DNA of 64,000 nucleotides, from the NCBI GenBank assembly GCA_030053945.1, contig JASGCW010000006.1:41646-105645 (forward strand), in the 5' to 3' direction. Position numbers and translations under genes: made by a program. This stretch comes from Limnohabitans sp. GTDB taxonomy: Bacteria > Bacteroidota > Bacteroidia > Flavobacteriales > Flavobacteriaceae. Below are positions 8,853 to 17,507 of the stretch, in pieces. Under the pieces are notes generated by a model. It worked only from the letters and a program-made list of their open reading frames with translations, had not been told where the DNA came from and ran no database searches. Position 1 is the stretch's first letter. Each line of letters begins with the position of its first letter.

Positions 8853-11800
8853 TTAATTACCTGTTTGTTTATTTTTATCTGGATTAGTTACAACATCCTT
8901 ATTTAGTTCATTAATTACTGTTAAAGGGTTTAGTTTTCCACCAGTCCTTGCACTTGTATTCCTTACTTCAAAGTGTAAATGATTCATTTTAGATGCTTGT
9001 CCTGAAGCGTTACCAGTTTGTCCAGTTTTCCCAATTGGATCTCCTACAGTAACCTTATCACCTTTTTTTACGTTCATTTCTGACAAATGTGCGTAAAAAA
9101 AGTAATATTTCTGACCATTATAATTACCCTCTATACCTAGTGTATTTCCATATGTGTTTGAATAGTAATCGTCATATACTTCACCAGTAACACAAGCGTA
9201 TATTTGTGTTCCTATTGGAGCATAAAGATCTAATCCATCATGATGACCAGAAACCCTTACTTCAGCATCACCATGATCACTATCTCCTGGATAAAACCCA
9301 CTTCCATACCAACCTCTTAATTCCATTCTATCCAAAGGATGATGCCATTTCTTACTTTTTTCAATTTTAATAGTAACCACCGCAATATTACCACTTTTAT
9401 TTCCTTCTGTCAAGCTCTCATAAAATTTATTCATAAGTTCTATTTTTTGGATTCCGTTTTTCTCTTTGTTTACATCTAAATTATGGTTTCTTTCATAGTA
9501 ATCAGTACCGATAGCATAGATAGTATCCGAATTTTTCTTACCTACGGATGTGGGAGCAAAAACAGCTGCATAAATATCCTCTGGAGTTTGAGGAAGTTTT
9601 GATAATTTATGAAAATACACTCTAACTTTTTCGAGCTGTTCTACTTGAGTCATTTTAGCATATTTCAATTTCATTGTATGGAGCTTATCATAGCCAGTTC
9701 CTTCTTTAAAATCTCCAATAGCTTCCAAAGCATCTTGTGTAAACTGTATTAAACCTACCGCTCTTGAGCCATTTACTTTTCCTGTTTTTTTATCAAATCT
9801 TGCAAAATCATCTTTTGTTAATTCAGAAACATTCTTCAATTCTTTTCCTTCAATTTGATGAGGCGCAAATGTTCCTGCTGTTTCTCTTCGCATTACAGCC
9901 ATTAAACCGTTTATCATAGAAGGTAAATCAGGATGATCCTGCCATATATCCAAACATATTTCAACTACTTTTTCTCTAAATTCTTGACTTACACTATTAC
10001 CCCAAGTCATATTATGAATAATGGTATTAGTATCCCACTTAGCACCCACTTCCAAAACCAACGTTTTATTCTCAATATGTTTAGTTGAAAATCCTTCTAT
10101 ACCAGCGTAGAAAATTTTAGTTTTAATTTTTGGTAAAAAAATAGAGTCTAATCCCCAAATAGTATTTGATGACACTGCAATTGTTGCTACTCCATTATTT
10201 TTAACAACTGTTTCTCCTATTTTTCCTAGCACATCTGATTGTCCTAGTCCGTGTGCTGTAAAGTTTATTTTTTCACCAGCCATATTTCTAGTTTTGGCAA
10301 TTAACTTTATAAATTCTACTTTCTTTGTATCATACGGTACTCTGTCTTTCTCCATCACACGTCTTCCGTCATATTCAAAGTATAAATCTAAAAGTTGTCT
10401 CTTAGTGGTTAATTGTATTTCAACATCTTTAGCATTATATTTTGCTTCTTTAAAACGATAAACCTCATTATTAACATATCCTACAAAATCTATTTTCAAA
10501 AAGGCATTTTCACCGTTACCTAATTTGAATTCGCTTTTCATTTTGTCATTAAAAACAATTTGCTTATTGATATTTCCATTTGCATCAGTAGTGGTATCAC
10601 TATAATACTCATACTCTTTAGAATAAGCTGCGTTTGCTGATTTTTTTACATAAAAAAGTACTCGCACTTTTTGATTATTAAAATAAGGGATTTTAGCTTT
10701 AATTACATTCGTCTCTCCCTTAAATCCTGTTATGGTTTTTGCACCTCCGTTAGCATCTACCCATTGTACTTCGGTTATTGCTGGAGTAACTACTTTGATA
10801 CGATAGGCTGATTTATCTCTAGCTTTATCAAAAGAATAGGCTTGAACATAGTAGTCTCCATCTGTTTTAGGGACTGTAAATGTGAGGTTTTTACCCATTG
10901 CTAGATATGGTCTTGTAACATCTTCACGGTCGGTTGTTAATTGTAATCCTTTAGGAATAATTGTATGGGATTTAGCATCATACATAATCCATCTTACATT
11001 TGCAATTTCATCGGCTGTAGGTGGTTCAATTCTAAATTTCTTCACTGCAAAAGTGACTACTTGATTTTTATCAGAATGTAAATAAACGTCTTCTGGCTTT
11101 TTATTAGTAACTATTTGAACCTCTTTTACACTGTTTTTAATAATTTTAAATTCTTTTTGTGCGGTAAGTCCATAACGATCATCACTAGACACTTTTATAG
11201 TATATGTCCCTAATTCTGGCATTGATAGATTGAGTTGACCATTTTGAGGCACTGGTTTCTTTTCAGATACAGAGATGATTTTCTTTTGTACAGAATGTTG
11301 TATTTGATATGAGAATACAACTGGGAACAAAGGTTGTGCTTTTTTGTTTTCTTTCAAACGTATTGTAAACGGTTTTTCAGTTGCAAAAGGTCTTGAAAGA
11401 TTTTCTTTAATACTTTGTGGCAAGTTAATTTCAATTTCTTGATTGACTATGGTTACCTCAACAAAAGCCGATTGTTTTTTAGTAGCTTTTTTAGTAGCTC
11501 CTTTTTTTCCTCCATAGGCTTCTATGATATATTTTCCTGGTGAACTAAAATTATAATTAAAGCTTGTTCCTTCATTCATAAATGTTTTAGATCCTTTTTT
11601 AGTTGCACCATTATATACTACCCAATTGATGTCTTCTTTACTTCTTTTAGAGGCGTTTACTAATTCTTCATTTAGCCCAAACTCAATTGTTTCGCCAGTA
11701 ATAAATGAATTCGCTGTACTGTTTTTAATATATACTGCGCCTTTGTTTACACCTGCTCCTTCTCTTTCAATAGTTCTGTTTGTTTTTAAGAATACATAAA

Positions 11801-12827
11801 TATCGTCTATTCCTAGATTTGCATACATTTTATCCGGGCTTAAATCTGGATATACTTTTGTAGGTGTAAAAAAAGTAATTCGGCTTGGCAGTTCTGTCAA
11901 TCCTTCTACTTCTTTGAGTAATAAGAATAACTCATCGTATTCTTCAAATAAGTTGGCAACATTACAATCGCTTTTACTTAATCTAGCTCTAATCGCTTTC
12001 CAATATTCAACTGATTGTTTGTCTCGGTTTCCGTTTATTATTTTGGAATCGATAGCAGCAATCATTTTAAGACGAACTGTTTCCCAATTAAAACTTAGCA
12101 TTTCATTAGTGGGTTGAGTCATCGATTTAAACTCTGCAAACAATGGGTTTTCTGTTACTTCTTTATCAGCTAAAAGTGTCGATATTGCAGTTCCTTCTTC
12201 TAATTTTGTCAATAATTTGTTCCAATATTCCACCGCAGCAGTATCATTATTCTTAGCAGCTAGGTCTCTTTTGTCTTTGATTTTTTGAATCAAACCAGCC
12301 GTTTCATTCTCATTATTTTCTTGCGGAATAGTAATCGTTTGTTGGCTACTTATCCCTGAATATGGATTTATGGAATCATTTAAAGCAACCGCTGTACTTG
12401 AAGCTGTACTTTGCGATGTTGGTACTGTGCTCATAACAGATTGTGAGTCGGCAAATTCTGATTGATTTGCAGCAGTTCCCTCGTTAGCAGCCAGATTAGG
12501 AAAGCTAAAACTAGGAATACTTGAATTACCAGAATTAGTGGTTATAATTCCTCTTGTAACCGAAGGAGTAGTGCTGGCTGCAAAGGGCTGCGCATTAGGA
12601 TTTGTGGTTGCAGCTGCGCCTCCTTCGGTCGAGGTGGAAACAATATTTTGTTGCATTAATTTTTCTTGTTCTTCAAAATACAAGTCTTCAATAGATTGAT
12701 GGTTATCCCATACAGTCGCCACTTGTTCTAATCGGTCTTGAAACGATTTTGCCAATTCGTTTGGATCATTTTGTGAGTCATGTTGAGTTAGCGAAATATT
12801 AATATTGTCTATATCAAATTTTTTCAT
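8853..12827 (-). CDS. Giant tail-associated lytic protein: transglycosylase-like domain plus M23 endopeptidase
   Basis: A 1324-aa protein without signal peptide. Residues 1-60 are acidic, ~60-175 are Ser/Thr/Gln/Asn-rich and disordered, ~175-310 are helical, and ~330-900 are several beta-sandwich-like segments (Ig/PKD style). A lysozyme-like region lies at ~965-1110 (candidate catalytic Glu in MRRETAG, then AVGLIQF). An M23 LytM peptidase follows at ~1190-1310, with zinc ligands His1196 and Asp1200 (HDGLD) and the HLHFE motif (His1283, His1285). It would cut both glycan and peptide bonds of murein. It is driven by its own box promoter of the tail regulon and precedes a lipoprotein. It could be a cell-wall-piercing tail component, a tape-measure substitute or a delivered effector. 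Confidence 0.75.
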   Translation of the reverse strand: MKKFDIDNINISLTQHDSQNDPNELAKSFQDRLEQVATVWDNHQSIEDLYFEEQEKLMQQNIVSTSTEGGAAATTNPNAQPFAASTTPSVTRGIITTNSGNSSIPSFSFPNLAANEGTAANQSEFADSQSVMSTVPTSQSTASSTAVALNDSINPYSGISSQQTITIPQENNENETAGLIQKIKDKRDLAAKNNDTAAVEYWNKLLTKLEEGTAISTLLADKEVTENPLFAEFKSMTQPTNEMLSFNWETVRLKMIAAIDSKIINGNRDKQSVEYWKAIRARLSKSDCNVANLFEEYDELFLLLKEVEGLTELPSRITFFTPTKVYPDLSPDKMYANLGIDDIYVFLKTNRTIEREGAGVNKGAVYIKNSTANSFITGETIEFGLNEELVNASKRSKEDINWVVYNGATKKGSKTFMNEGTSFNYNFSSPGKYIIEAYGGKKGATKKATKKQSAFVEVTIVNQEIEINLPQSIKENLSRPFATEKPFTIRLKENKKAQPLFPVVFSYQIQHSVQKKIISVSEKKPVPQNGQLNLSMPELGTYTIKVSSDDRYGLTAQKEFKIIKNSVKEVQIVTNKKPEDVYLHSDKNQVVTFAVKKFRIEPPTADEIANVRWIMYDAKSHTIIPKGLQLTTDREDVTRPYLAMGKNLTFTVPKTDGDYYVQAYSFDKARDKSAYRIKVVTPAITEVQWVDANGGAKTITGFKGETNVIKAKIPYFNNQKVRVLFYVKKSANAAYSKEYEYYSDTTTDANGNINKQIVFNDKMKSEFKLGNGENAFLKIDFVGYVNNEVYRFKEAKYNAKDVEIQLTTKRQLLDLYFEYDGRRVMEKDRVPYDTKKVEFIKLIAKTRNMAGEKINFTAHGLGQSDVLGKIGETVVKNNGVATIAVSSNTIWGLDSIFLPKIKTKIFYAGIEGFSTKHIENKTLVLEVGAKWDTNTIIHNMTWGNSVSQEFREKVVEICLDIWQDHPDLPSMINGLMAVMRRETAGTFAPHQIEGKELKNVSELTKDDFARFDKKTGKVNGSRAVGLIQFTQDALEAIGDFKEGTGYDKLHTMKLKYAKMTQVEQLEKVRVYFHKLSKLPQTPEDIYAAVFAPTSVGKKNSDTIYAIGTDYYERNHNLDVNKEKNGIQKIELMNKFYESLTEGNKSGNIAVVTIKIEKSKKWHHPLDRMELRGWYGSGFYPGDSDHGDAEVRVSGHHDGLDLYAPIGTQIYACVTGEVYDDYYSNTYGNTLGIEGNYNGQKYYFFYAHLSEMNVKKGDKVTVGDPIGKTGQTGNASGQASKMNHLHFEVRNTSARTGGKLNPLTVINELNKDVVTNPDKNKQTGN

Positions 12828-12892
12828 TGGAATATATTTTTGATGCTTTTTATAAAAAAATAATAGGTTGTTTTTTGACTTTTTTGAGTTGG

Positions 12893-12956
12893 TAAAAGTA
12901 GTCTATGATTTTGAATAAAAATATTTTTAAAGCCTTTGTTTACAGTAGTTTCAGTA
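12893..12956 (-). promoter_or_regulatory. Tail-regulon promoter 1 (box plus -7) for the 1324-aa gene
   Basis: The minus strand carries TACTGAAACTACTG (12943-12956), a perfect consensus box. Then come 42 bp and TACTTTTA (12893-12900), matching TAnnTTTR. The predicted leader is about 60 nt. On the plus strand the CAGTA-GTTT unit is followed by a third partial copy. No TTTG -33 element is visible. Confidence 0.75.
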
Positions 12957-12967
12957 GTTTTAGATTG

Positions 12968-13031
12968 TGATGAAACTACTGATTTAACCACCCAAAAAAA
13001 GATTGTTTTTTTAATTCTTACTTTAATTTTA
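12968..13031 (+). promoter_or_regulatory. Tail-regulon promoter 2 for the hub/spike operon
   Basis: The box TGATGAAACTACTG (12968-12981, 12 of 14 consensus bases) is followed after 42 bp by TAATTTTA (13024-13031). It is divergent from promoter 1, with only 11 bp between the two boxes, so one regulator complex could serve both directions. The first ATG of the operon is about 110 nt downstream. Confidence 0.75.
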
Positions 13032-13141
13032 CCAACTCAAAATAATCACCCATTTATTTATACAAGAATACCCAACTCACTCATTCTTGTTACCCCAAAT
13101 AAATTAAATAGTATTAACGCAATTCAAAAAATGAAGCATCT

Positions 13142-13336
13142 ATGGAAGAATTAAAAAGAGATTTAGGTGAGGTAGTAAATCCTCCCAATGCATTACAAGC
13201 TAATAAAGGTTTAGCTGATAATTTGAATAAAAAAGTGGCAATTCTAAATTTTAATATCGCCACTAGCCAAGGAAGTCAAAGTAACGAAAGTGTTACAAAA
13301 GTTATTCAAAAAGAACGAAAAGATAGTACACTTTAA
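13142..13336 (+). CDS. Small unrecognised protein, first gene of the hub/spike operon
   Basis: A 64-aa polar protein (MEELKRDLGEVVNPP...) with no signal or membrane helix. It sits 11 bp before the 154-aa gene and in the same unit as the tail hub and spike. Size and position fit a small structural or chaperone protein of the tail, but no family is recognised. Confidence 0.5.
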   Translation: MEELKRDLGEVVNPPNALQANKGLADNLNKKVAILNFNIATSQGSQSNESVTKVIQKERKDSTL

Positions 13337-13347
13337 AATAGAAGAAT

Positions 13348-13812
13348 ATGAAGAAAACAAACGAAATAGAAACATGGAAAAAAGAGTATATAGAAATTCT
13401 AAAATTTACTCTTGAAGATCAGGTAGCATACTGCAAAGTACCTACTTATGAAATTTATCTAAAATTCAAACAGCTTGGTGAAACAAAAAAACACGAAGCA
13501 ATATTACAGTTATTCAACGATTGTTTATTAAACAAGGGGGAATTTGATGATGAGTTTCAGTTGTCCTCCGGAAATGAATTAATAAATAAAATCAAAGAAT
13601 ATCATCAATTTTCTATCAGCGCTGTCCCAGGTGAGGATGAGTATAAAAAATCGGCTGCATTGATACGCTATTATTTCAAAGTAAATCCTTATGAATTGAC
13701 TATGAAAGAATTTTATAAACTTCTTGAAGAAGCGTTATGGCTGCAAAAACATAACAACAACAAATTAGAAAATATAGTACAAAAAGTAATTACAGAAACA
13801 TATTCAAATTAA
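13348..13812 (+). CDS. Unrecognised tail-locus protein, 154 aa
   Basis: A mainly helical, charged 154-aa protein (IETWKKEYIEILKF...) without export signal. It lies between the 64-aa gene and the 184-aa baseplate-type gene, with 11 and 6 bp gaps, so it is surely in the same operon. The position before the hub could suit a tail chaperone or a tube-to-baseplate adaptor, but I cannot assign a family. Confidence 0.6.
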   Translation: MKKTNEIETWKKEYIEILKFTLEDQVAYCKVPTYEIYLKFKQLGETKKHEAILQLFNDCLLNKGEFDDEFQLSSGNELINKIKEYHQFSISAVPGEDEYKKSAALIRYYFKVNPYELTMKEFYKLLEEALWLQKHNNNKLENIVQKVITETYSN

Positions 13813-13818
13813 ACTATT

Positions 13819-14373
13819 ATGGGATTCAACATTAATTTAAATAACATTTTAGATACCAATCAAAATGAATATACTGGTATCGATTTTAATAATTCCGATT
13901 CTAAAGATTTTATAATCGATAATGGAGGAGAATTTAATTTACGTGTCTTTGCGCCTTTAATCTTTGAACCAATTAATCAAAAGGATTTAAAATTACCAAG
14001 CTTGCGCATTGATGCCGTAACGGTAAATCTTAGCCGAAGCAGAAACATCAAAAAACAAAATGTAGAAGGACGCGATTCAAGTATCAAAGAGTACATTTCT
14101 AATGGTGATTTTAGCATTTCTATCGAAGGGCTTATTGCTAGTGATGATGGCGTAGAGTATCCTAAAGAGAAACTTTTGTTACTCAAAAAATTCTTAAATG
14201 CGCCGTATAGCTTACGAGTTACTCACGCCATTTTGAATCGTTTTGGGGTTTATGAAATCGTGGTAGATTCGTATTCTATACCTTCTATATCGAGCACAAG
14301 AAATATTCAAAAATTTTCTATTAGTGCTACTTCAGATGAAATTGTCGAATTAATAATTAGAGATAATGTTTAG
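13819..14373 (+). CDS. Tail/baseplate protein, DUF6046-like
   Basis: A 184-aa beta-rich protein. The central part (RIDAVTVNLSRSRNIKKQNVEG) and the following stretch, where a strand pair precedes SISATSDE, resemble small proteins found beside phage hub proteins in Bacteroidetes. Its stop overlaps the hub start by 8 bp, indicating translational coupling. It probably links the tube to the hub. The family name is a tentative recollection. Confidence 0.55.
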   Translation: MGFNINLNNILDTNQNEYTGIDFNNSDSKDFIIDNGGEFNLRVFAPLIFEPINQKDLKLPSLRIDAVTVNLSRSRNIKKQNVEGRDSSIKEYISNGDFSISIEGLIASDDGVEYPKEKLLLLKKFLNAPYSLRVTHAILNRFGVYEIVVDSYSIPSISSTRNIQKFSISATSDEIVELIIRDNV

Positions 14374-15679
14374 ACTAAATGCAAAGTTTAAGGTTTATGA
14401 GACCGTAAACCTTATACCCACACCTAAGTGCTACGAATTTAATTATGTTGAAGATGTAACGATTCAAAGTTCTTATAAAAACTTAACAGATACGGCTACC
14501 ATTACTATGCCTAAAAGGGTCTTTAATGATTCGAAAGGATTTAATGAGGGAAGTCAATCTGATATTAATGACTTTATGAAAAAAACATCGATACATGATT
14601 ATTTGAAGTTAGAAAGTTTTGTTGAAATATTTTTAGGATATGATGGCGACTACAAGCCTGCTTTTAGAGGATTTATCACTGGAATTGAAGGCGATAATCC
14701 TGTGAAGATAAGTTGCGAAGATAGTATGTATGCGTTCAAAAAAATTAAAGCGGTTGCTACAGCAATTAAAAAGAATGATACAGACACTACAAATACCATT
14801 GCACCTAATCCTTCAATGAATGTAGAGAATTTTAATCCAAAAACATTTTTTGAAAGCAGAATCAAAAAACTAAAATTACCTATTAAAGTCAATGCACTCG
14901 ATGAAGATTTAGGAAATGTGATGATCAATCGAAATCAATCGTTAGCACAAGTTTTTGAAATGCTAAACGAAAAAGGGATTTATACTTATTTTAAAATGGA
15001 AAAATTACATCCCGTATTAACCATTACCAACAATCCGCAGCAATATGGTATTAAAGAAATAGGCAGTTTTATAGATAGTAATTTTATAGAAAACCCTTTA
15101 GTGGGAACGTTAGCAAAGAGCTTAATCAATAAAGGATTAGATATTTTAGGTCCTAAACTGGCTAGTATGAGTTCGGCATTTAGCAGTCCTATTTTTGGGA
15201 AGAACATCAGGTTCAGATTCAGACACAACATCATTAGTGATGATCTAAAAGTGGTAAAAGGAACTACTAATAATTCAAGAATACGAGTAGAACAATTTTT
15301 TAATAACTCCAATACGCCAATTTTTGCCGAATTAGGAAATCCAGATGGTCAATTACTAAAAAAATATGTTTTGCATAATGATGATGCTTCAAAAGAATTG
15401 CCTAAAGAAGCTGCATTACACAAAAAGAAAGCAGCCGAGATTACCTCAGAATTGTATCAATATGCCGCATTACGTGCACTTGAATTAAAACCTAGCGGAC
15501 TAAGCGGTAGTTTCACCACATTTGGAGAGCCTTTTGTAAGACCTACAGATAGAGTAATTCTGGAAAATGCTAAGGAGAAGGAAAAAAACGGCATCTTTCA
15601 AGTCGAATCTGTGGTTCGTTCCTTCGGAAGTAATGGGTATAGACAAACGATAACCTTAGGAAGACGAGTAGAAATATAA
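14366..15679 (+). CDS. Baseplate hub protein, gpD/gp27-like (late control D family)
   Basis: A 437-aa protein. The N-terminal region shows the tube-like beta domain of hub proteins (QSSYKNLTDTATITMPKRV, then FVEIFLGYDGDYKPAFRGF), followed by IEGDNPVKISCEDSMYAFKK. This is the arrangement of P2 gpD, T4 gp27 and the VgrG N-terminus. The C-terminus has the second tube domain (LKPSGLSGSFTTFGEPFVRP...). It should form the trimer connecting the tube to the spike. It is followed after 12 bp by the spike gene. Confidence 0.75.
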   Translation: MFRLNAKFKVYETVNLIPTPKCYEFNYVEDVTIQSSYKNLTDTATITMPKRVFNDSKGFNEGSQSDINDFMKKTSIHDYLKLESFVEIFLGYDGDYKPAFRGFITGIEGDNPVKISCEDSMYAFKKIKAVATAIKKNDTDTTNTIAPNPSMNVENFNPKTFFESRIKKLKLPIKVNALDEDLGNVMINRNQSLAQVFEMLNEKGIYTYFKMEKLHPVLTITNNPQQYGIKEIGSFIDSNFIENPLVGTLAKSLINKGLDILGPKLASMSSAFSSPIFGKNIRFRFRHNIISDDLKVVKGTTNNSRIRVEQFFNNSNTPIFAELGNPDGQLLKKYVLHNDDASKELPKEAALHKKKAAEITSELYQYAALRALELKPSGLSGSFTTFGEPFVRPTDRVILENAKEKEKNGIFQVESVVRSFGSNGYRQTITLGRRVEI

Positions 15680-15691
15680 TAATAACACATT

Positions 15692-16645
15692 ATGGGAGAA
15701 ATCACTAATTTAATCAAAGAAATCGCAACAAAAAACAAGGTAATAGAAACCTTTGCGGCCAAAGTAATCAAAATCAATACCGAAGAAAAAACACTTCACG
15801 ATGCTGATGATGCTTATACCGTTGATGTGATGCGAGCGGACGGAGCTATTATTAAAAATGTTCGTCTTAAAGCTGATATACAAACCAAAGAAGAAGGTAT
15901 AATCATCATCCCAAAAAAAGACAGTTGGGTGTTAGCTTCTATCATAGAAAATGTAGAAACCAGAGCTTTTATTTCACAATTTTCTGAAATTGAAAGAATC
16001 ATAACGCGAATAAAGAAAGGCGATAAGCACTATTTCGAAATTGAAACGCTGCCTTCACAATTCAATATGCTATTCAAAGAAAAAGAAGGAGAAAATTCTA
16101 ATGGAACAACTCCAACCTATAAAAAAAGAGCTCAATTTGAATTTGATGGCACAAACGAACAGCCTAAGTTAACCACTTCTTTTTTTGATAAAGACGGAAA
16201 AGAAATTTCAAAAACAACCCAATCAGGCACTTTACATCAAACCGTCTTGTCAACTATAAATGGAAGTGATAGCAAAGCACGTATTAGTTGCACACTTGAT
16301 ACGGCAAGTGCACCTACGGTAACATTACAAATTAATGATAGCGATGCAAACGAAAAGCAAAAAATTGTAATTGACGAATCGCACACAGAAATCAAGGTAA
16401 AAGATGGTTATACTGCCGAAGTTTCAAAAGAGAAAGCTTGCTTTAAAAAAGACCAACTTACTTTCCAAATGGAGAAAAAGTTTAAAATGGAAGCTGAAGG
16501 AAAGAATTTGAAAACAGAACTTGAAAATGTATTAAAAGCTTTGGAAAAACTTACAGTTACAACACCTATGGGACCTTCTGGAATTCCAATTAATGTGGCA
16601 GATTTTACAAATGCTAAAATGAATTTAAACCAAATACTAGAATAA
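15692..16645 (+). CDS. Baseplate spike protein, gpV-like
   Basis: A 317-aa protein with an N-terminal OB-fold-like region (residues ~15-110, VDVMRADGAIIKNVRL... PKKDSWVLASIIE). A long repetitive beta region with charged turns follows (~110-270), suggesting a trimeric beta-helix needle, then a helical C-terminus. The position right after the hub supports a membrane-piercing spike. No PAAR tip is visible in it or next to it. No toxin domain is fused. Confidence 0.65.
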   Translation: MGEITNLIKEIATKNKVIETFAAKVIKINTEEKTLHDADDAYTVDVMRADGAIIKNVRLKADIQTKEEGIIIIPKKDSWVLASIIENVETRAFISQFSEIERIITRIKKGDKHYFEIETLPSQFNMLFKEKEGENSNGTTPTYKKRAQFEFDGTNEQPKLTTSFFDKDGKEISKTTQSGTLHQTVLSTINGSDSKARISCTLDTASAPTVTLQINDSDANEKQKIVIDESHTEIKVKDGYTAEVSKEKACFKKDQLTFQMEKKFKMEAEGKNLKTELENVLKALEKLTVTTPMGPSGIPINVADFTNAKMNLNQILE

Positions 16646-16647
16646 TT

Positions 16648-16866
16648 ATGCCATTAAATAAATCACAATTAGAAAGTGCAATCAAAGCAGTTCTTACTCA
16701 AGAAAAAAATAAAAGAGATGATGGAAGCACATCTATCGACAATATATCACAAAAATTAGCTACAGCTATTGATACTTATGTTAAATCAGCAACAGTAACT
16801 GTAAATGTTACTACTACTGGAAGTGCTTCCGCACAAGCTGGAACTGGAACAGGAACTCTGACTTAG
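16648..16866 (+). CDS. Small tail-locus protein with Gly/Thr-rich end
   Basis: A 72-aa protein starting 2 bp after the spike stop. The first 50 residues are helical and the last 20 are a low-complexity TTTGSASAQAGTGTGTLT tail. It could cap or chaperone the spike. Unrecognised beyond this. Confidence 0.55.
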   Translation: MPLNKSQLESAIKAVLTQEKNKRDDGSTSIDNISQKLATAIDTYVKSATVTVNVTTTGSASAQAGTGTGTLT

Positions 16867-16925
16867 TAAATTTTGAAGCTACTAATTACTGAAAGGTAAA
16901 AACTAGATGAGATGTAAACTCTAAT

Positions 16926-16959
16926 CTTCTAGCTTCCAACTCCCAGCTTCTATCTTTTA
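16926..16959. repeat. Copy of a dispersed AGCTTCCAACT-type repeat
   Basis: The words CTTCTAGCTTCCAACTCCCA and AGCTTCTATCTTTTA form a low-complexity TTCCA/AGCTTC-rich element in the spacer after the spike operon. A close relative lies inside rmlD at 42803-42835. Confidence 0.5.
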
Positions 16960-17001
16960 CCCCGAAGAATTTCAAAAAATAAATAATTAAATCTAATAGA
17001 T

Positions 17002-17289
17002 ATGATAGAATTTTTAAACACAAATCTTAACTATTTGCTTTTAGCAATAATAGTTAGTGGTGGTGTATTTGTTACCAAATATACTAAAGAAGTAAAAATA
17101 AAAGATAGCTATAAAATACTAATTGCTTCAGTTATTTTCTCAACCATTTTTTATGTAATAGATGGTTGTGGAAAAAAATGCCTAAACTCGTATTTGTTCA
17201 CCTATTTGTTTGCGACTTCGTTTTATGAACTAATTGTCAAGTTTGTAATCAATAAGTTGAAAAACATCAATATGGACTATTTTAAATAG
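17002..17289 (+). CDS. Small three-helix membrane protein, holin candidate
   Basis: A 95-aa protein with three hydrophobic segments (about 11-27, 36-55 and 66-85), short charged loops and a basic C-terminus. It has no signal peptidase site. Size and topology fit a class I holin. The gene is in the tail locus but 136 bp from the spike operon, and no regulon box precedes it. It may instead be an unrelated inner-membrane protein. A second, better holin candidate lies at 25518-25973. Confidence 0.5.
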   Translation: MIEFLNTNLNYLLLAIIVSGGVFVTKYTKEVKIKDSYKILIASVIFSTIFYVIDGCGKKCLNSYLFTYLFATSFYELIVKFVINKLKNINMDYFK

Positions 17290-17302
17290 GAACTAGTTAA
17301 CT

Positions 17303-17366
17303 TACTGAAACTACAGTTTTTGCACGCTTCAAAATGCTACAAAAAAAGATACAAATAGTATTTTTA
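17303..17366 (+). promoter_or_regulatory. Tail-regulon promoter 3 for the 653-aa fibre-like gene
   Basis: The box TACTGAAACTACAG (17303-17316, 13 of 14) is followed after 42 bp by TATTTTTA (17359-17366). The start codon at 17508 is about 140 nt downstream. Confidence 0.75.
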
Positions 17367-17507
17367 CCACATTAAAAATAATTCTTACAATATTCTAAGA
17401 ATTACAACCAATCACAATTTTAATGCAAAAATGGCTTTTAACAAGGCTGAAAGATTTATGAAAAGAGTTTAATTTTTAACAAGTAAATAAATACAAATTT
17501 TACACAT

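Noticed and set aside
10882..11064. ORF antisense to the 1324-aa gene
   Set aside because: A shadow frame inside a long coding sequence, with no start context or recognisable domain.
12936..13154. 72-codon ORF on the plus strand before the 64-aa gene
   Set aside because: It spans promoter 2 with its box and -7 element, uses a non-ATG start and encodes no recognisable protein.
16887..16900. TACTGAAAGGTAAA as a possible eighth box before the 17002 gene
   Set aside because: Only the first half matches and no TAnnTTTR follows at 42-43 bp.
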